Below, in pieces: positions 1 to 9,377 of a stretch of 64,000 nt of DNA. The stretch lies in contig NZ_CP064048.1 of assembly GCF_020923495.1 (NCBI RefSeq), positions 2,667,001-2,731,000 of the forward strand, given 5' to 3'. The position numbers were made by a program, and so were the translations under genes. The notes beneath the pieces were generated by a model. The model was given only the letters and a program-made list of their open reading frames with translations, had not been told where the DNA came from and searched no databases. Source of the DNA: Brevibacillus sedimenti. GTDB taxonomy: Bacteria; Bacillota; Bacilli; Brevibacillales; Brevibacillaceae. Within the stretch, counting starts at the first letter, position 1, and each line of letters starts with the position of its first letter.

Positions 1-1
1 G

Positions 2-643
2 TTGTTCAACCGCATCACGAAGTACCTGGTCGTCGGCGGCGTGATTGCCTTTCACACCGGCATCGCCGTCGTCATGGGGCTGATCACCTTCTCGGCGATT
101 ATGTGCATGATCGACTTTTTGCTGATTACCGACCGGGAGTACCTGCGCATGCATAATGGCCTGGCCCGGCTGTGGCGCCGCGTCCGTCTGGCGCTTCTGA
201 CCCGCACCCGTAGGCTCGGGCGCATGGAGCCGGTACGGGCTCAGCGGGTGATCGTGTTTTACGACGGCTGGTGCCCGATGTGTCAAGCCTCGGTCCGGAC
301 GCTGAAGAAGCTCGACTGGTTCGGACTGCTGCGCTTTGTCTCGTTCCGGGAACCTGGCGTCTGCGACATGTACGGCCTGGACCCGCAAAAGGCGGAACAG
401 CGGATGCACAGCAGGCGGGTGAACGACACGGTCATGCGTGACGGCATCCACGCCTTCATCCAGATCAGCAAGCGGCTGGTGCCTATGTGGCCGATCAGTC
501 CGCTCCTGTGCCTGGCCAACCTGCTCGGCATCGGCCAGAAGGCGTATGATTTCGTCGCTTCCCGGCGGACGATCCTGCCTGCCGGCGGCTGCGATGACGC
601 CTGCTATTTGCCGCAAGCGCGCCCGGCCAAACAGGACGCGTAA
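2..643 (+). CDS. HTTM/DCC (DUF393) membrane protein, 5'-truncated by window
   Basis: The reading frame is open to the left edge, so this is the C-terminal part of a longer protein. The first ~45 residues are hydrophobic and resemble the last membrane helices of an HTTM (vitamin K-dependent gamma-carboxylase-like) domain. From about residue 83 a DCC/DUF393 thiol-oxidoreductase-like domain starts, with YDGWCPMCQ matching the D-G-x-C-x-x-C signature. HTTM-DCC fusions are known in Firmicutes, but their substrate is not established. The frame ends at TAA 641-643. The DCC assignment is firm; the HTTM part is inferred because most of it lies outside the window. Confidence 0.75.
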   Translation: MFNRITKYLVVGGVIAFHTGIAVVMGLITFSAIMCMIDFLLITDREYLRMHNGLARLWRRVRLALLTRTRRLGRMEPVRAQRVIVFYDGWCPMCQASVRTLKKLDWFGLLRFVSFREPGVCDMYGLDPQKAEQRMHSRRVNDTVMRDGIHAFIQISKRLVPMWPISPLLCLANLLGIGQKAYDFVASRRTILPAGGCDDACYLPQARPAKQDA

Positions 644-725
644 CCAGAAGGACGCGTAAGTCAAGGCGTGATACGGCCTCGTTCGCATACGGCAGGAGCG
701 CAGCAAGAACAAAAGGAGGGCTATG

Positions 726-2009
726 ATGGAACAGCGGTACCAGCTCGTGTACAAGAAGACAAAAACATATCGGATCGACTACACGTACGACAATCGGCAG
801 CGTTCGCAGGTGGATTTGTGGCTGGCCCTGCCCGCACCCAGTATGTCACAGCGCAACATTCGCATCCTGTCGCAGACGCCTCCGCAGGAAACGGCTCTGC
901 TGCCGACCGGCAACCCGCTCGCCTACTATGAAATTGGCGCGGGGCAGCGGGTCGTGCTTTCGTTTTCCTTTGACGCGTACGAGACGCGGCTTGTCCCTGT
1001 TAAAGCGTCGGGGGACCAGACGGTGCGCGAAACGGACGGGGCGGCGGTACTGACCGATGAGGAGCGGCAGTTTTACCTGCGCTCCACCCCGCTCGTACCG
1101 GTGACCGATGAGATTCGCGAAGAGGCGCTGCGCATCGTCGGAGATGCTCGCGAGCCGATCGAACAGGCGCGCAGATTATTTGACCACATTGTCGCTCATT
1201 ATCGCTATCACTGGCCGCCGCAGGAACGGGGCGCGCTGGCGATGCGCTGCCACAAAAAAGGAGACTGCGGCGAGTTTGCGTTTTTGTTCGCAGCCTATTG
1301 CCGGTCGTTGGACATTCCCTGCCGGACGGTGATCGGCGCATGGGCGACTGGTACATTCCAGCCGCATGCGTGGAACGAGTTTTTCGTCGACGGGGTAGGC
1401 TGGATTCCGGTTGATGCCAGCGTAGCCGCCGTGATGAAAAATCCGGTGAAACAGCTCGCCTTCGTCACCCGCTACGGGACGAGAAGCTCAGGCCGCAGTT
1501 ATTTCGGCAATCTGGAAGGCAAGCGGATCATCTTCAGCTTCGACAGCAGTCTGCCGCTGATCCCCGCCTACCCGGATGACACTCAGCCCCCCGTGCCTGA
1601 GGGGTACCAGTCGTTCATGGTCGGGGGAGAAATGCTGGCCTGGGGCTACCGATCCCAGCAGGGAAACGCGCCCTACCTGCAGCCGGCATATGTCCGGTTT
1701 TCCGGAAAACCCGAACCCGACAAGGTGTCGGATTACATGGGGACCTGGCGGGTGCATGAGACCGCGTTTGGTTCCGCCGCGTCCCTGTGGATCAAGCGCA
1801 TCTCGTTTGTGCTGTTTTTCCTCTTTCTGTTTTTGTACCACGGACTGTCGCTGTTTCAGATGCGGCTGGAGCGGCTCAATACCCTCAGCACCGCCTTCTT
1901 TACCCTGTTGCTGCTGACGCTGATCCTGCGGCGGGAAGCGTATTGGGTGACGTATCTGTTTGCTGTCCTGATGACGTTAAGTCTGCTGTCAAGCTTTCAA
2001 CTTTACTGA
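726..2009 (+). CDS. transglutaminase-like domain membrane protein
   Basis: About 427 residues. The central region (about residues 140-235) is a transglutaminase-like/papain-fold core. KGDCGEFAFLF carries the likely catalytic Cys, and FQPHAWNEFFVDGVGWIPVD supplies the His and Asp. An N-terminal beta-rich domain precedes it, as in many bacterial transglutaminase-core proteins. The last ~80 residues contain about three hydrophobic segments, so the enzyme is probably C-terminally membrane anchored. Two ATGs are adjacent (723 and 726); the AAGGAGGG at 713-720 is better spaced for 726. The gene is 18 bp ahead of the next membrane-protein gene and probably co-transcribed with it. The substrate is unknown. 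Confidence 0.85.
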   Translation: MEQRYQLVYKKTKTYRIDYTYDNRQRSQVDLWLALPAPSMSQRNIRILSQTPPQETALLPTGNPLAYYEIGAGQRVVLSFSFDAYETRLVPVKASGDQTVRETDGAAVLTDEERQFYLRSTPLVPVTDEIREEALRIVGDAREPIEQARRLFDHIVAHYRYHWPPQERGALAMRCHKKGDCGEFAFLFAAYCRSLDIPCRTVIGAWATGTFQPHAWNEFFVDGVGWIPVDASVAAVMKNPVKQLAFVTRYGTRSSGRSYFGNLEGKRIIFSFDSSLPLIPAYPDDTQPPVPEGYQSFMVGGEMLAWGYRSQQGNAPYLQPAYVRFSGKPEPDKVSDYMGTWRVHETAFGSAASLWIKRISFVLFFLFLFLYHGLSLFQMRLERLNTLSTAFFTLLLLTLILRREAYWVTYLFAVLMTLSLLSSFQLY

Positions 2010-2027
2010 CCCAGGGAGGGCGTCGTT

Positions 2028-2564
2028 GTGAAAATGTCGTACAGTTTGATCAAGCAGCGGTGGAACCGCGAAGGGAAGATGGCCTGGGGCAAATGGGCTC
2101 AGTATTCGCTATTGGGGATTGTCCTCAGTTCCCTGCTGTTTACCTTGTGCGTGCTGGCGTTTCAAGCGATCGAGCCCGCCGTAAAGCCGCTTTTGGTGAC
2201 GCTGTGGCAGGCCGCCTCGCTGCCGCCCGAGCAAACCGGTCAATTGGTGATGACCCTGCTCAACGTGATGTGCCATTTCGTTACGTTCAGTCTCATCGTT
2301 CACCTGTCGGGAAAAAAGGTGAAGCAGGCGCCGTTTAAGGTGGGGACGGCTGCATGTGTGACCACCTGGCTGGTTCCCTGGCTGTATTACTCGGCCGAGC
2401 TTGTAAACGGCACCGGATTCGTCACCAGTTTGCTGGAAGTGGTGGAGATGCTGCTCTATGTCTTTACGCTTTTTTTGGCGGTTTATCTGCCTTACGAGCG
2501 GTTTATCAAGGAAGCGCCGCAGGGAACGGAGCAGACCTGCCTGGAACATAACGGATTGGCCTAA
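2028..2564 (+). CDS. small multi-pass membrane protein, unknown function
   Basis: 178 residues starting at GTG, with GGGAGGG at 2014-2020 (7-nt spacing). It has four hydrophobic segments at about residues 25-47, 70-92, 103-122 and 135-155, and a short polar C-terminus. No enzymatic motif is visible and I do not recognise the family. It lies 18 bp downstream of the transglutaminase-like gene and just before a terminator, so the two probably form one transcription unit, and a shared role at the membrane is a reasonable guess. Confidence 0.75.
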   Translation: MKMSYSLIKQRWNREGKMAWGKWAQYSLLGIVLSSLLFTLCVLAFQAIEPAVKPLLVTLWQAASLPPEQTGQLVMTLLNVMCHFVTFSLIVHLSGKKVKQAPFKVGTAACVTTWLVPWLYYSAELVNGTGFVTSLLEVVEMLLYVFTLFLAVYLPYERFIKEAPQGTEQTCLEHNGLA

Positions 2565-2581
2565 AGAAACCGGCAGCCGCC

Positions 2582-2625
2582 AAAAACAGCCATCCCGCAG
2601 TCTTCATTGCCGGGAGGGCTGTTTT
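2582..2625 (+). terminator. rho-independent terminator
   Basis: The arms AAAACAGCCATCCC and GGGAGGGCTGTTTT form a long stem that runs into T-rich sequence. It sits 20 bp after the stop of the membrane-protein gene. Confidence 0.8.
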
Positions 2626-2745
2626 GTCTTTACTGGTTGGCAGATGTTCCTCTGCACTTGATGGAAAAAGAAATTCGTGCGATTCCGCTCGTATCCTTGT
2701 ATACTCATAATAATCAAAATGTTTCGCGTAAAGGAGTGGAGAGAG

Positions 2746-3549
2746 ATGAACGAACAGCTGGCCATCGAACTGCGGGATGTTTCCTGGCAGCGAGAGGAGA
2801 GGTATATCCTGCGCGGGATCAATTGGCAGGTAAAACAAGGAGAGCACTGGTGTCTGGTGGGGCAGAACGGCTCCGGCAAGACCAGCCTGCTGAACATCAT
2901 CTGCGGCTACGAGTGGCCGACGGCGGGGCAGGTCTCTGTATTGGGCCAGCGCTACGGCACGGTGGACCTCCGTGAGGTGCGAAAATCAATCGGCTGGGTC
3001 AGCTCAGCACTGATGGCCCGACTGCACGAACGCGAGACGGCACTGCGGGTCGTCCTCAGCGGCAGGGAGGCGAGCATCGGGTTGTACACGGCGCCTAAGG
3101 AGGGTGATCTGCAAAAGGCAGCGGAACTGCTGGAGATGTTTGGGTGTGCATCGCTCATCCACAGCCCCTACCGGACGCTCTCCCAGGGAGAACGGCAAAA
3201 GGTGCTGATCGCCCGGGCGCTGATGGCATCGCCGCGCCTTTTGATATTGGATGAGCCGTGTACCGGTCTCGACCTGCTGGCCCGGGAACAGCTGCTGGAC
3301 ATGATCAGCCAGATCGCTCGTCAGCCGGACGGTCCCACGCTCTTGTACGTCACCCATCACATCGAAGAAATCCTGCCGTGCTTCACGCATGCCCTGCTGC
3401 TGAAAAACGGCGAGGTGGACCGGGCGGGGCGAACGGCTGACGTCTTGACAGAAGCCGAACTGAGCCGCTTCTTCGGTGTGCCGATCGCGATTCGGCAGGC
3501 ACAGGGGAGGACCTGGGTCAGTCTGGCAGAGACGTCGTCCGCTTGTTAG
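2746..3549 (+). CDS. stand-alone ABC transporter ATP-binding protein (YlmA-like)
   Basis: 267 residues. It has a Walker A (GQNGSGKTS, near residue 46), a signature LSQGERQKVLIARAL, a Walker B LLILDEPCTGLD, and a switch histidine in VTHHIEE. The overall form resembles B. subtilis YlmA, a soluble ATPase encoded without a permease. No permease gene is adjacent here either, so its partner or role is unknown. An upstream ATG at 2677 is in frame, but AAGGAG at 2731-2736 selects ATG 2746. Confidence 0.88.
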   Translation: MNEQLAIELRDVSWQREERYILRGINWQVKQGEHWCLVGQNGSGKTSLLNIICGYEWPTAGQVSVLGQRYGTVDLREVRKSIGWVSSALMARLHERETALRVVLSGREASIGLYTAPKEGDLQKAAELLEMFGCASLIHSPYRTLSQGERQKVLIARALMASPRLLILDEPCTGLDLLAREQLLDMISQIARQPDGPTLLYVTHHIEEILPCFTHALLLKNGEVDRAGRTADVLTEAELSRFFGVPIAIRQAQGRTWVSLAETSSAC

Positions 3550-3637
3550 CCGCTTTTTCGACGGCATGCCTCTCCGCATTCGTGTATAATACTAGGTAGA
3601 ATCAATGACATTTTGGAAGGAGAGGAGAGATGGAGGC

Positions 3638-4330
3638 TTGACCAATGTAACCGCGTTGATAGCCGATTCCACCTGGGCCATTCTCACCTATGAAGAAGCG
3701 TGGAAAAGCTACATCAACAGCTATGTGATCGCCAAAAACAACGCGTTTGTGCTGATTGACTCCCATCTGCGCAAGCACCGCTCCTATTTTCAGCAGGCGC
3801 TTGCGGAGATTGGAGTCAAACCGGAGCAAATCGGTTACGTGTACTTCACGCACCGACACGCTGACCACATCGGAAACGCCGACCTGTTCCCCTCCCGTCA
3901 CAATTGGATTCACCTGGATGACTATTACGAGCTGGACGATTTTTCCCAAACCTTGTTCGGACATACATTTACCGGTACCGGCGGGGACCTGCCGCTGCTG
4001 CAATTTCGCCAACTTCCGTTTCATACCGCAGGTTCCGTCGCTTTTTTTGACCCCGAAACCAAAGTTTGTTTTATCGGCGATCACCTCAGCTTTTTTGCCA
4101 AGCCGATGCAGCGAGTGGTCGATTACGGGGAGGACCTGCGGGAATCGTGGCGGCAGTTTCTCCTTCGCTGGAAAGAGCAGGAGCCGGAGAAGGCGGCCGG
4201 CATGGCGGAAGGCCTGGAAATGCTGCTCAGCTGGCCGATTGAGCAGCTCGCCACCGGTCATGGCACCGTTCTTTCGGGCGACATCGCTCCGTTTCTGCAG
4301 GAACTGATCGCCTTGGCCCGCCAGCCGTAA
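3638..4330 (+). CDS. MBL-fold metallo-hydrolase
   Basis: About 230 residues with the metallo-beta-lactamase metal-site motif THRHADHIGN (HxHxDH), a later GDH aspartate/histidine in FIGDHLSFF, and a final histidine in ATGHGTV. It is a cytosolic, probably two-zinc hydrolase of unknown substrate. An in-frame ATG at 3605 lacks a ribosome binding site; AAGGAGAGGAG at 3617-3627 fits TTG 3638 better, so the start is tentative. A TATAAT at 3585-3590 lies just upstream and suggests its own promoter. A convergent terminator separates it from the TPR gene on the other strand. Confidence 0.82.
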   Translation: MTNVTALIADSTWAILTYEEAWKSYINSYVIAKNNAFVLIDSHLRKHRSYFQQALAEIGVKPEQIGYVYFTHRHADHIGNADLFPSRHNWIHLDDYYELDDFSQTLFGHTFTGTGGDLPLLQFRQLPFHTAGSVAFFDPETKVCFIGDHLSFFAKPMQRVVDYGEDLRESWRQFLLRWKEQEPEKAAGMAEGLEMLLSWPIEQLATGHGTVLSGDIAPFLQELIALARQP

Positions 4331-4346
4331 AAAGCGCCAGCAAGCG

Positions 4347-4381
4347 AAAAAAAGCCTCACCCGGCATGGGTAGAGGCTTTT
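4347..4381. terminator. bidirectional terminator
   Basis: AAAAAAAGCCTC and GAGGCTTTT pair around an ACCCGGCATGGGTA loop. A-rich and T-rich flanks allow it to serve both the hydrolase gene (+) and the TPR gene (-), whose stop codon lies within it. Confidence 0.8.
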
Positions 4382-5043
4382 GTCCATTCTTGCACCCGCT
4401 TTTCCAGCTCGGCCCGGTTCAGACAGAGCGCGACACCGGCATGGGTCATCAACTGGTGCACGTGGGTGATGGCCCGCTCGTAGTTGCCTTTGGCCGCTTC
4501 GATTTCGGCCAGACAAAACAACTTCCAGTCGCGCGACGAACGTCTGCCGTCGATCAGACGAAAGGCTTCCAGCGCGCTGTCGATTTCCCCCAGCCGGGCG
4601 TGGGAGCAGGCGATCACGCCGAGCGAGTCGGTCATGCCGTGATCGCGCTGATAGACGCGAAAGGCGATCTCCAGGGCTTCGCTGTAACGCCCGAGGCTGA
4701 AGTAGACGTAGGCCAGATTGAAAAACAGATAGTGAATCAACGCCTGGTTAAACAGGGACGGCTGTTCCTTGCAGATGTTCAGTCCCTGCACAATGTATCT
4801 TTCCGCCAGTTCGTAGTTGCCGGCCATGATCTCGTGCGTTGATTTGTCCAGCATCGCCACGGAACGGGAGCGGTTCCGCCGGTAGGAGGCGTCCAGCCAG
4901 CGCATCCGCTTTTCCGGATGGCGTTTGTACAGATTGCCAATGTATTGAAAGCGAAACGGCCAGTGTAGCCTGAAGAAAGCCACGAGCAGCACGGCCGCTA
5001 CGCCGGACAGTGTCGATGTGACGTTCAGGTCTAAATATTCCAA
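4357..5043 (-). CDS. membrane-anchored TPR protein
   Basis: About 228 residues. One hydrophobic segment lies near the N-terminus (VAAVLLVAFF). Tetratricopeptide-type helical pairs follow (for example NLAYVYFSLGRYSEALEIAFRVY and AEIEAAKGNYERAITHVHQLM). The product is probably a cytoplasm-facing adaptor tethered to the membrane; no partner is indicated. The frame is open back to GTG 5064, but AAGGGTG followed by 8 nt points to TTG 5043 as the start. Confidence 0.7.
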   Translation of the reverse strand: MEYLDLNVTSTLSGVAAVLLVAFFRLHWPFRFQYIGNLYKRHPEKRMRWLDASYRRNRSRSVAMLDKSTHEIMAGNYELAERYIVQGLNICKEQPSLFNQALIHYLFFNLAYVYFSLGRYSEALEIAFRVYQRDHGMTDSLGVIACSHARLGEIDSALEAFRLIDGRRSSRDWKLFCLAEIEAAKGNYERAITHVHQLMTHAGVALCLNRAELEKRVQEWTKASTHAG

Positions 5044-5079
5044 GCGGTTGACACCCTTTCTCACTGCTGCATCTGCTAA

Positions 5080-7035
5080 TCATCTTAGCACAGATCTTGC
5101 AGACGTGACAGATATTTGTGGCAATTGGAAAAGAGAGAGGCTGCCCAGCTTCTGCATCGTGGACAGGTCGTGGGCCTCGACAGCAGCGCGGGAAACAGTG
5201 TACAGCGTATCGCCAATCAAGAGGATGCGCTGTACGTTTTTCTCGCTCTCGTACCAGTCGACGCCGGCCTGCTTGTAATCGGCCGCGCTCAGGTGCGTGA
5301 TCCGGCCGCGCAGCGTAAAACCGTGCTGCAGATCAAGCCGGTAGACGTACGCCCCCTGGAAAACAAACTGCCCGTACCCGCGGAAGTCGCCGGCTGTCTT
5401 CTGTGCGTCCGTCAGCTCACGCACCGTAACCGGAAAGGCGAGCAGGTGCTTCTCCAAAGAGAAGAGCAGCGCCTTGTGGTTGGACAAGAGGTCCGAGTCC
5501 GTGCCGCGATCGCCGATCACCGTCTTGAACGCTTCCTTCGGGTTGTTCACATCCGTGACGTCGAAAAGCGCCACTTTCATCCCCTGGTAGTAGGCCCATT
5601 CCTTGTCAGCGATGGCATCCTTGCCGAAGCCGATGATGTGGTGCTCGTCGTAGGGATGCAGGTAGTCGCTGTAGCCGGGGATTTTCAGCGCGCCCAAAAC
5701 AGTGGGCGCATTGGGCTGCTTCAGGTCGATGACAAACAGCGGGTCCACTTTTTTAAACGTAACCATGTACGCCCGTTCACCCATGAAGCGGACGGAGTAG
5801 ATGCGTTCCCCCGGTGCAATCCCTTCCAGCTTGCCTGTGATGTTCAACCGTTCGTCCAGCACGTACAGGTTGTTTTTCGAGATGCCTTCGTCTGTGCGCC
5901 AGACATCGCCGCTGGTGGTGGCGATCCGCAGGTATGTGCCGTGTTCGTCCATGGAGAACTGGTTGAGGATGCGGCCGGGAACCATACCTTTGCCGTCAAG
6001 GGAGAGCGTTCCGTTTTTCAGCGCAAACCGGTACACGGCCGTACTTGTGTTGTCGGGCGGCAGCGGTTGGGGCAGGAGTGCCCGTTTGAACGCTTTGACG
6101 CCCTCGGCAGGAGCCGATTGTGCGGTGACGGCGACGTAAAGATTGCTGGGAGAGGCGTAGATGTTTTCCCCCGCACCCAGATAGGCGTGCACCGACAGGG
6201 GTTGACGGGGATCGTCCAGATTGATGCCTGCTGCCAGCAGGTATGCCGGTTGGATCGCCTCCGGGAAATAGCGGATCTCCTGATAGGGAATGGTTTGATA
6301 GTCATCACCGCGAGCGCTGTCGCGGTAGACAGGTCCCGGCGCTTCTTCATTTTGTTCCAGGATGAGGTGGGGATTGATTTGCTTGTTGGCGATCAGGTAG
6401 AGACTGGACCCGATTTTGCGCGAGGAGAGGTACTCGCCGTCCAGCTCCAACCGCCGCGTCAATTTCGGGTTCTGCTTGTCTTTGATGTCATACACCAGCG
6501 CCTGCACTGTCGCCCGCACGTAGGCGGCAAGGCGGGAATTGCCGCTCAGCGCGGGAGCGTTCGAGTGGCCGATCACGATCAGCCGCTTCTCGTCCACGTA
6601 GAGTTCGAGCGGACGAAACTGACCGTCCTGGTAGGTTAGACGGCTCATCAGTTTCATGTCGTTTGCGGGAGAGGCCCGGATGATCCGCACGTCATCTGGT
6701 GTCGCCTGATACAGATAGGTGCCGTCCGTCTTGACCACGTCCGCTTCGTCGACGCCCTGCACCTGGACGTTGGTTGCGGAATAGGCAGCGATTCTGTCGG
6801 CGCGGCCCGCAGCTGGAGGGGCAGCGGCCGCCGATTTCTGCGCTTCTGCAAAGGAGAAATGCTCCCAATTGGTTTTCAGCAGCTGTTTCAGATGCTCGTA
6901 CGTGCCGATGACAGGCAGCTCATGTGCGCCTGCAGCGGCTGCCTGTTGGATGCTGTTCCCGCTCGGGGCGACGAAAGCAGGCATGGCCGCATACAGGAGA
7001 ACGCAGGCCAAGAACCACGTGACGGGTTTTTTCAT
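5080..7035 (-). CDS. secreted beta-propeller domain protein (COG4880-type)
   Basis: About 651 residues. The N-terminus MKKPVTWFLACVLLYAAMPA is a typical signal peptide with a predicted cut after the AFVA region. Start ATG 7035 is chosen because AAGGGGG lies 6-7 nt upstream; a longer in-frame ORF reaches 7122 without a better site. The body has repeated short beta-strand blocks (YLYQATPDDVRII, KRLIVIGHS, SLYLIANKQ, NLYVAVTAQ, RAYMVTFKKVDPLFVIDL), matching the secreted C-terminal beta-propeller proteins distantly related to WD-40. It is probably extracellular and involved in binding. The function is unknown. Confidence 0.8.
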   Translation of the reverse strand: MKKPVTWFLACVLLYAAMPAFVAPSGNSIQQAAAAGAHELPVIGTYEHLKQLLKTNWEHFSFAEAQKSAAAAPPAAGRADRIAAYSATNVQVQGVDEADVVKTDGTYLYQATPDDVRIIRASPANDMKLMSRLTYQDGQFRPLELYVDEKRLIVIGHSNAPALSGNSRLAAYVRATVQALVYDIKDKQNPKLTRRLELDGEYLSSRKIGSSLYLIANKQINPHLILEQNEEAPGPVYRDSARGDDYQTIPYQEIRYFPEAIQPAYLLAAGINLDDPRQPLSVHAYLGAGENIYASPSNLYVAVTAQSAPAEGVKAFKRALLPQPLPPDNTSTAVYRFALKNGTLSLDGKGMVPGRILNQFSMDEHGTYLRIATTSGDVWRTDEGISKNNLYVLDERLNITGKLEGIAPGERIYSVRFMGERAYMVTFKKVDPLFVIDLKQPNAPTVLGALKIPGYSDYLHPYDEHHIIGFGKDAIADKEWAYYQGMKVALFDVTDVNNPKEAFKTVIGDRGTDSDLLSNHKALLFSLEKHLLAFPVTVRELTDAQKTAGDFRGYGQFVFQGAYVYRLDLQHGFTLRGRITHLSAADYKQAGVDWYESEKNVQRILLIGDTLYTVSRAAVEAHDLSTMQKLGSLSLFQLPQISVTSARSVLR

Positions 7036-7103
7036 GCACATCCCCCTTTCGATACTCATAAGACGGGAGAGCGACAAAAATTGTTTCAGCACGTCCAAAA
7101 CGG

Positions 7104-7133
7104 CAAAAAACCCGGCATACATGCCGGGTTTTT
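7104..7133 (-). terminator. terminator of ltaS
   Basis: A near-perfect palindrome, AAAAACCCGGCAT-AC-ATGCCGGGTTTTT, 33 bp beyond the ltaS stop. It would also stop transcription in the plus direction. Confidence 0.85.
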
Positions 7134-7165
7134 GCGCAGGAGTCCTGTCAGCGGCAGGAGTCCAG

Positions 7166-9091
7166 TCAATCGTCGTTGCTTTGCTGTTCTTGTTTTGCTT
7201 GTAAGGAAGGAATCAAGTTGCTCTCCAGGATCAAATCGGAGATGCGCAGCCGGGTTTGTGCCGCCAGCGTATCTTGTTGAGGCATTTCTCTGTCGACCGG
7301 TTTGCCGCTGATTCTGTCAAGAAACCGCCCCTCCTCCAACATGCCATTCTGAACCACGAACACATGGTTCTGCGTCACGTAGGAGCCGTCCCGGAAGACC
7401 ACCAGCTTGTTGTTGCCGGAGGGGACATCGAAGAGCCGCTGTCCCATGAAGTAATGGCCTTCCTGAGGTATGCCCAACAGGTACAGGAGCGAAGGAGTCA
7501 AATCCAGATGGCCGGCAACCTGTTCGTCGACGGTCCCGTTTTTCTTGCCCAGGGCAGAGCTGTGAATTACCAGGGGCACTTTGTCGTACTGTTGGCCGTA
7601 CTGCGGCTGAATGCCGATGCGCGCCAATTCCTCGTTGGGCAGACCGGCGTCGTGATCGCCGTACACAGCCAGCACGGAGGAGTCGTACAGTCCGCTTTTT
7701 TTCAGCGATTCAATAAATTCGCCGAGCGCCTGATCCGCATAGTGCACGGAATGCAGGTAATCTCCCATCATCGTTCCTTCCAGCTCGCCCAACTGCAGCG
7801 TTTTGTAGGCAGCCGGCACTTCGTTGTACGGATGGTGGTTGGACAGCGAGACCAGGAAGGCGAAGAAAGGCTGCGGCAGTTCCTTCAGCTTTTCGCCCAT
7901 CTGCTTGAAAAAGTCCCCGTCTGACAAGCCCCAGCCGACCTTTTCGCCTTTTTCCAGACTCTCCATAAACATGGACTGTTCAAAACCGAGATTGCGATGC
8001 ATCACCGCGCGATTCCAATAGGAGCCGGCATAGGCGTGCGCCGAAAAGGTGGTGTACCCCGCTTGCTTGAGCGTCTTGGGCAGCGAATCAAACTCGTTTT
8101 CGGCAAAGTTAAAGTAGATGCTGCCGGGCACCGAAGACGGGTAGAGCGACACCAGCGAGGTAAATTCGCCGTCGGACGTGCGGCCGTGGTACGTCTGGTC
8201 GTAGTAGTTGGAATAGTAAACGCCTTCGCGAATCAGCTTGTTCAGATTGGGCGTTACCTCCTGACCGTTGATCTTCAGATTCACGACAAACGCCTGCAGC
8301 GATTCTTCCTGGATGACGATCAGGTTTTGCCCGTTGGCCTTTCCGAATAGGGGACCGGTCTGCCATTTGACGTTTTCAGCGGCAAACCAGTTCTTCACGT
8401 CGTTGATCTCTTCCGGTGTGGCCTTTCGGTTCTTTAGGGCGCGGTTCACGTATTGATAGACGTCAAACAGGTGATAGTGGTAGATGCCCAATTCCTTTAA
8501 GACCGCCTTGTTGGAATAGCGGGAGTCCAGCAGGGAAGGCACCTTTGCCAGTGTCCGCTCGATGTTGATCGTGGAACCAATCACCAGCAGAAACACGATC
8601 ACCATCGCAAATATCCGGCTTGCCGTCTTCCAGACCGGTCCGCGATGTGCAGACAGCATCTGCTTCATCTTGGTATAGTACAAGAGTATCAGCAGCGGAA
8701 TGTCGGCAAAATAGAAGGCATATCTTCCGTCCACAAGCGTCCAGATGCTGCCGCCAAGTTCGCTCACCTGCCCGATCTGGCGCAGCAGGCTGACCGACGT
8801 GACGTCGTGGAAGTAGCTGAGGTAAATGGAATCGATAAACATCAGCGTGCTCAACACCAGGTCGACCAGCATCACATACGCGAATCGGAAGGCAAACGGA
8901 AGCGCGTTGCGACAGATCAACAGGGTTGCCACGGCCAACAGGGAGATGGCGTACACGATGATGTCCAGATTCATGTTGACGATGCGGTAAAACAACGGCA
9001 CTTTCCAGGCAAAGATGGCGACGAGCAGGATGAAGTCGATCTTCGCCTGAAGCAAGTAGGTGATGTTTCGTACAAGCTGTTTTTCTTTCAT
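7166..9091 (-). CDS. ltaS: lipoteichoic acid synthase (LtaS family)
   Basis: 641 residues. Five N-terminal membrane helices (about residues 15-190) are followed by an extracellular sulfatase-fold domain. It makes polyglycerol-phosphate chains from phosphatidylglycerol at the outer face of the membrane. The metal/catalytic elements are visible: QEESLQ near the domain start, the nucleophile Thr in GRTSDGEF, and the YGDHDAG metal motif. The length matches LtaS/YfnI/YqgS-type enzymes. Bacillales often carry several paralogues, and the sequence alone cannot tell primary synthase from primase. GAGAGGTAGGG precedes ATG 9091. Confidence 0.92.
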   Translation of the reverse strand: MKEKQLVRNITYLLQAKIDFILLVAIFAWKVPLFYRIVNMNLDIIVYAISLLAVATLLICRNALPFAFRFAYVMLVDLVLSTLMFIDSIYLSYFHDVTSVSLLRQIGQVSELGGSIWTLVDGRYAFYFADIPLLILLYYTKMKQMLSAHRGPVWKTASRIFAMVIVFLLVIGSTINIERTLAKVPSLLDSRYSNKAVLKELGIYHYHLFDVYQYVNRALKNRKATPEEINDVKNWFAAENVKWQTGPLFGKANGQNLIVIQEESLQAFVVNLKINGQEVTPNLNKLIREGVYYSNYYDQTYHGRTSDGEFTSLVSLYPSSVPGSIYFNFAENEFDSLPKTLKQAGYTTFSAHAYAGSYWNRAVMHRNLGFEQSMFMESLEKGEKVGWGLSDGDFFKQMGEKLKELPQPFFAFLVSLSNHHPYNEVPAAYKTLQLGELEGTMMGDYLHSVHYADQALGEFIESLKKSGLYDSSVLAVYGDHDAGLPNEELARIGIQPQYGQQYDKVPLVIHSSALGKKNGTVDEQVAGHLDLTPSLLYLLGIPQEGHYFMGQRLFDVPSGNNKLVVFRDGSYVTQNHVFVVQNGMLEEGRFLDRISGKPVDREMPQQDTLAAQTRLRISDLILESNLIPSLQAKQEQQSNDD

Positions 9092-9292
9092 GACCCTACC
9101 TCTCTACTCTATGAACAAACCTTGTCCTTCGTATTAACATATTCTTCCAATGCGCTGATTTTCCTGTTTCTTAGCGAGAACTCTTTTTATGTCGATCTGC
9201 CCCTCTTGACATGATAATCCCGTTTGCACCGGTTCACAAGTCAAAGATGATGCTTGCTTTTTCCATTCCTCCATGTAAGTGCATACAATCTA

Positions 9293-9321
9293 CGGACAGA
9301 GGGGGGCGGGTGTGATATAAT
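9293..9321 (+). promoter_or_regulatory. candidate sigma-A promoter for fumarase
   Basis: CGGACA, a 17-nt spacer, then a perfect TATAAT at 9316-9321, 56 bp upstream of the fumarase start. The 286-bp divergent region 9092-9377 contains nothing else I can support. Confidence 0.5.
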
Positions 9322-9377
9322 AGTAGGCGGCTTACGCTACCTCGCACACACCACTTGGTCAAAAAGGGGCGACATAG